Assembly: GCA_038240295.1 (NCBI GenBank)
Contig: JBBSDW010000014.1
Coordinates: forward strand, 1-33,838
DNA from: JABDDM01 sp038240295
Lineage (GTDB): Bacteria > Bacteroidota > Ignavibacteria > Palsa-1295
DNA length: 33,838 nt
Reading direction: 5' to 3'
The position numbers were made by a program, and so were the translations under genes. Positions 31,869-33,838 of the stretch are shown here, one piece after another. How positions within the stretch are numbered: position 1 is the first letter of the stretch; each line of letters starts with the position of its first letter. Under the pieces are notes generated by a model that worked only from the letters and a program-made list of their open reading frames with translations, was not told where the DNA came from and made no database searches.

Positions 31869-32426
31869 ATGATCTTAACCGATAAACAGATTTTAGAAGC
31901 GATCGACGAAGGTGCGATCGTGATTTCGCCTTACGATCGAGTTCATCTCGGTTCAAATAGCTATGATGTGCATCTGGGAGCAGCACTGGCACTCTACAAA
32001 AATGCCATGCTCGACGCCCGTGAGCATAACGAGATCGATCATTTCACCATACCAGAGGAAGGCTTCGTGCTCCATCCGGAGTTGCTTTATCTCGGAGTGA
32101 CGATGGAATATACCGAGACACATCGGCATGTACCATTCCTTGAGGGCAAGTCGAGCGTCGGACGCCTCGGGATCGATATTCATGCGACAGCGGGAAAAGG
32201 GGATGTCGGCTTTTCAAATACGTGGACGCTTGAGATATCGGTCAAACAGCCAGTCCGCATTTATGCGGGAATGCCGATCGGCCAGCTTATTTATTTCGAA
32301 GTTGGCGGGGAGTGCCTTGTCCCGTATAATCTCAAAGAGAACGCAAAGTACAATTCACGCACGACGCGGCCGGTCGAGTCGATGATGTTCAAGAACTGGG
32401 ATAAGCAGGCGAACGGCTGGAAGTAG
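31869..32426 (+). CDS. dcd: dCTP deaminase (dUTPase superfamily)
   Basis: 185 residues from ATG 31869; the frame is open further upstream but that part contains the promoter. Signature blocks are LGSNSYDVHLG (28-38), FLEGKSSVGRLGIDIHATAG (90-109) and GDVGFSNTWTLEISV (111-125) with Glu122 as the expected catalytic residue, then PVRIYAGMPIGQLIYFEV. It converts dCTP to dUTP on the route to dTTP; whether it also hydrolyses dUTP cannot be read here. It stands alone, divergent from the CorC-like gene and converging on the next gene 31 bp away. Confidence 0.93.
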   Translation: MILTDKQILEAIDEGAIVISPYDRVHLGSNSYDVHLGAALALYKNAMLDAREHNEIDHFTIPEEGFVLHPELLYLGVTMEYTETHRHVPFLEGKSSVGRLGIDIHATAGKGDVGFSNTWTLEISVKQPVRIYAGMPIGQLIYFEVGGECLVPYNLKENAKYNSRTTRPVESMMFKNWDKQANGWK

Positions 32427-32457
32427 CGTTGACGAGGGTGAAGTAGTGGGTAAATTT

Positions 32458-33210
32458 TTATCGTCCGTAGATCACTCCGAGTGCTTCGATCGAGAGCCAT
32501 TCGGGATCTGGCGGATTTGCATCGGCATCGAAGCGTATTTTCATTCGCTCCGGAGCCGGCCCAATCATCCAGTAATCGCAGCAACCCTCGTGTTTTTTTG
32601 TTAGTCCGATCGCATCAAAGGCTTCGCTCAGCCGGCGCTTTGTTTGCACCCCGGCCGTGAGTATGAGCCAGTCGATACGATTGCGATCGATCATATCGGG
32701 GTCATGCACCGAGAGATCTCCATCCATAAAAATCAGATCGAGCGGACCACCTCCTGCTATTCCGAAGGCTGAATGATTAGTGTCGTCACTGGGATAAAAT
32801 GTTGGCCCAAGCCTGTCACTATCAAGTATAAGTATACTTCGAAGTGCGGACGTATAAGGCGTCCTGAATACAACAGCGGAGTAATAGGATGATAGCTGGC
32901 TAAATTGACTGTCGTTCGGATCGAAGGCCGTGTGGTGCCTGATCTCGATTCGGGTCAGGTGATTGAGGACCACTGTATCAACAGGGTTGAGAGAATGCAG
33001 CACGTCGAAACGAACGTCGAAACCATTCAAAACAAAGGCGCGAGCGACCGAGTCTATCCTGGTCGTTTCAAGAACAAGATGATCGAGCGCGATACTGTTC
33101 GTACCGATCGATTGGGCCAGGAGCCTGGCGGGAACAGGAACGAACAAAGTGCAAGCAAGCCAAGGGGCAACGCGTGCAATGATTCGATTTCGGAGTAATG
33201 GCTTCGACAT
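32458..33210 (-). CDS. Exported protein of unknown function, possibly glyoxalase/VOC-like
   Basis: 250 residues. The N-terminus has a basic start and a hydrophobic stretch, PWLACTLFVPVPARLLAQS, that looks like a signal peptide with cleavage near LLAQS. The mature part begins SIALDHLVLETTRIDSVARA, then RIEIRHHTAFDP, and a second similar half with IDWLILTAGVQTKRRLSEAF. An opening -LDHLVL- followed by a helix and a paired second half recalls glyoxalase/VOC (bleomycin-resistance) modules, but the metal ligands are not clear, so this is weak. It converges on dcd. Confidence 0.6.
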   Translation of the reverse strand: MSKPLLRNRIIARVAPWLACTLFVPVPARLLAQSIGTNSIALDHLVLETTRIDSVARAFVLNGFDVRFDVLHSLNPVDTVVLNHLTRIEIRHHTAFDPNDSQFSQLSSYYSAVVFRTPYTSALRSILILDSDRLGPTFYPSDDTNHSAFGIAGGGPLDLIFMDGDLSVHDPDMIDRNRIDWLILTAGVQTKRRLSEAFDAIGLTKKHEGCCDYWMIGPAPERMKIRFDADANPPDPEWLSIEALGVIYGR

Positions 33211-33473
33211 GATCCCTCGATAATGATCCTTCGATGATACTCACTTGCGAAGATTGAGGCATTGATCAAACTTCGAAACACACGAAGGGTTCGACCGCAC
33301 GATCCGCTACCAGAATGTGGGTTGCCTTTCTCAAGAAAATTTAGAGGGGCACCTTTCGGTGGTTTTTGACCGTTCGCAACTCAACGTTACTTCTCAGGAG
33401 GCTGGTGTCGGTAACTCACCCTGACGAAAAAGTCCTCCGCATTGAACACTTCTAATCTATAGGGCACGTACTT

Positions 33474-33755
33474 ATGCGTATGCAGGCTAAAGGGAAAGAA
33501 CTCATTCCCGGCACCGAAGAACCATCGATTCGTATCGCTACCCCTCTTTCGAGATTGCAGGTATCGTTTATCCAGGAAGCCCTTCGCGAAACAGGCTGGA
33601 AATATTCGGACAAGTTCTTTGGCAATGCAACCTCCTCGAGCGTTCGCCCTACTTTCAAAATGGTGATCTATCAGGCAAAGATCGGCCTCAAGCGCGCCGA
33701 AGTACTTGAAAAGCTCGAAGGCGCGGTCGGTACCGTGAAGCTCGAGAACAAGTAA
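33474..33755 (+). CDS. Small orphan protein, unknown function
   Basis: 93 residues, basic and mixed alpha/beta: RIATPLSRLQVSFIQEALRE, then KYSDKFFGNATSSSVRPTFK and IYQAKIGLKRAEVLEKLEGA. Codon use matches neighbouring genes, with many GAA, AAG, ATC and CTC codons, and the C-terminal helix is amphipathic. The frame on the opposite strand (33387-33818) is longer but has a poor composition. No clear Shine-Dalgarno site. A 10-bp hairpin follows 30 bp after the stop. No family recognised. Confidence 0.5.
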   Translation: MRMQAKGKELIPGTEEPSIRIATPLSRLQVSFIQEALRETGWKYSDKFFGNATSSSVRPTFKMVIYQAKIGLKRAEVLEKLEGAVGTVKLENK

Positions 33756-33785
33756 GCAGCGCATAATCTTCGCAACTTCATCATG

Positions 33786-33810
33786 AACCTTCCGCGTCAT
33801 GCGGAAGGTT
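33786..33810 (+). terminator. Hairpin downstream of the orphan gene
   Basis: AACCTTCCGC and GCGGAAGGTT form a perfect 10-bp stem around GTCAT. Neither side has a T-tract, so it is a transcript-end hairpin candidate usable from either direction rather than a proven terminator. Confidence 0.5.
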
Positions 33811-33838
33811 GGACTCACCCATGTCAGTGACTGAGTCC

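Noticed and set aside
33387..33818. 143-codon minus-strand frame
   Set aside because: The opposite 93-codon frame has better codon use and a more protein-like sequence; this one is Phe/Arg/Cys-rich without motifs.

Overview
The window reads as chromosome of a Gram-negative bacterium of the Bacteroidota/Chlorobiota (FCB) lineage, of medium GC. The evidence is mutually consistent: two secreted proteins with type IX secretion (T9SS) C-terminal sorting domains, an LpxC-FabZ fusion, a lpxD-skp-skp-bamA outer-membrane biogenesis cluster, lipid A acyltransferases, several outer-membrane beta-barrels, and promoter-like sites of the Bacteroidetes type (TTG, 18-19 bp, TAnnTTTG). A Kapabacteria/Ignavibacteria-like member would fit, but the sequence alone does not settle that. 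I see no transposase, integrase, phage gene or CRISPR array.

Layout. 1-1.2 kb: the 5' part of a secreted FG-GAP repeat protein, head to head with an XRE regulator, then tRNA-Arg(CCU). 1.2-5.1 kb (minus): a membrane-anchored 2Fe-2S ferredoxin, an RsbW-like kinase, a STAS anti-anti-sigma factor and a large membrane-bound PP2C phosphatase, together a partner-switching module. 5.1-5.7 kb: a gene-free stretch with two oppositely oriented heptanucleotide repeat arrays. 5.7-8.3 kb: a beta-barrel protein, small membrane proteins, an eIF1/SUI1-like protein and a rhomboid-fold protein without catalytic residues. 8.5-13.1 kb (minus): livK-livH-livM of a branched-chain amino acid importer (no ATPase genes), then a HIT hydrolase and a T9SS protein. 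13.4-15.8 kb (minus): two CpoB/YbgF-like lipoproteins on either side of a beta-barrel protein. 16.0-18.2 kb (plus): lpxC-fabZ and lpxA. 18.3-22.7 kb (minus): a HAD phosphatase and a 1244-residue T9SS surface protein with a long, structured leader. 23.1-31.7 kb (minus): dprA, an enoyl-CoA hydratase, lpxD, two skp/ompH genes, bamA and a CorC/HlyC-type membrane protein. 31.9-33.8 kb: dCTP deaminase, a secreted protein of unknown function and a small orphan ORF.

Function as a whole. Most of the window serves the cell envelope: lipid A synthesis (LpxC, FabZ, LpxA, LpxD), outer-membrane protein assembly (two Skp, BamA), envelope lipoproteins, barrels and T9SS cargo. The most unusual points are not new enzyme families. 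They are regulatory and structural: promoters placed so close to the ATG that dcd and the phosphatase gene are probably leaderless, a tRNA leader complementary to the tRNA 5' end, a leader with mutually exclusive pairings before the giant T9SS protein, and the heptamer arrays.
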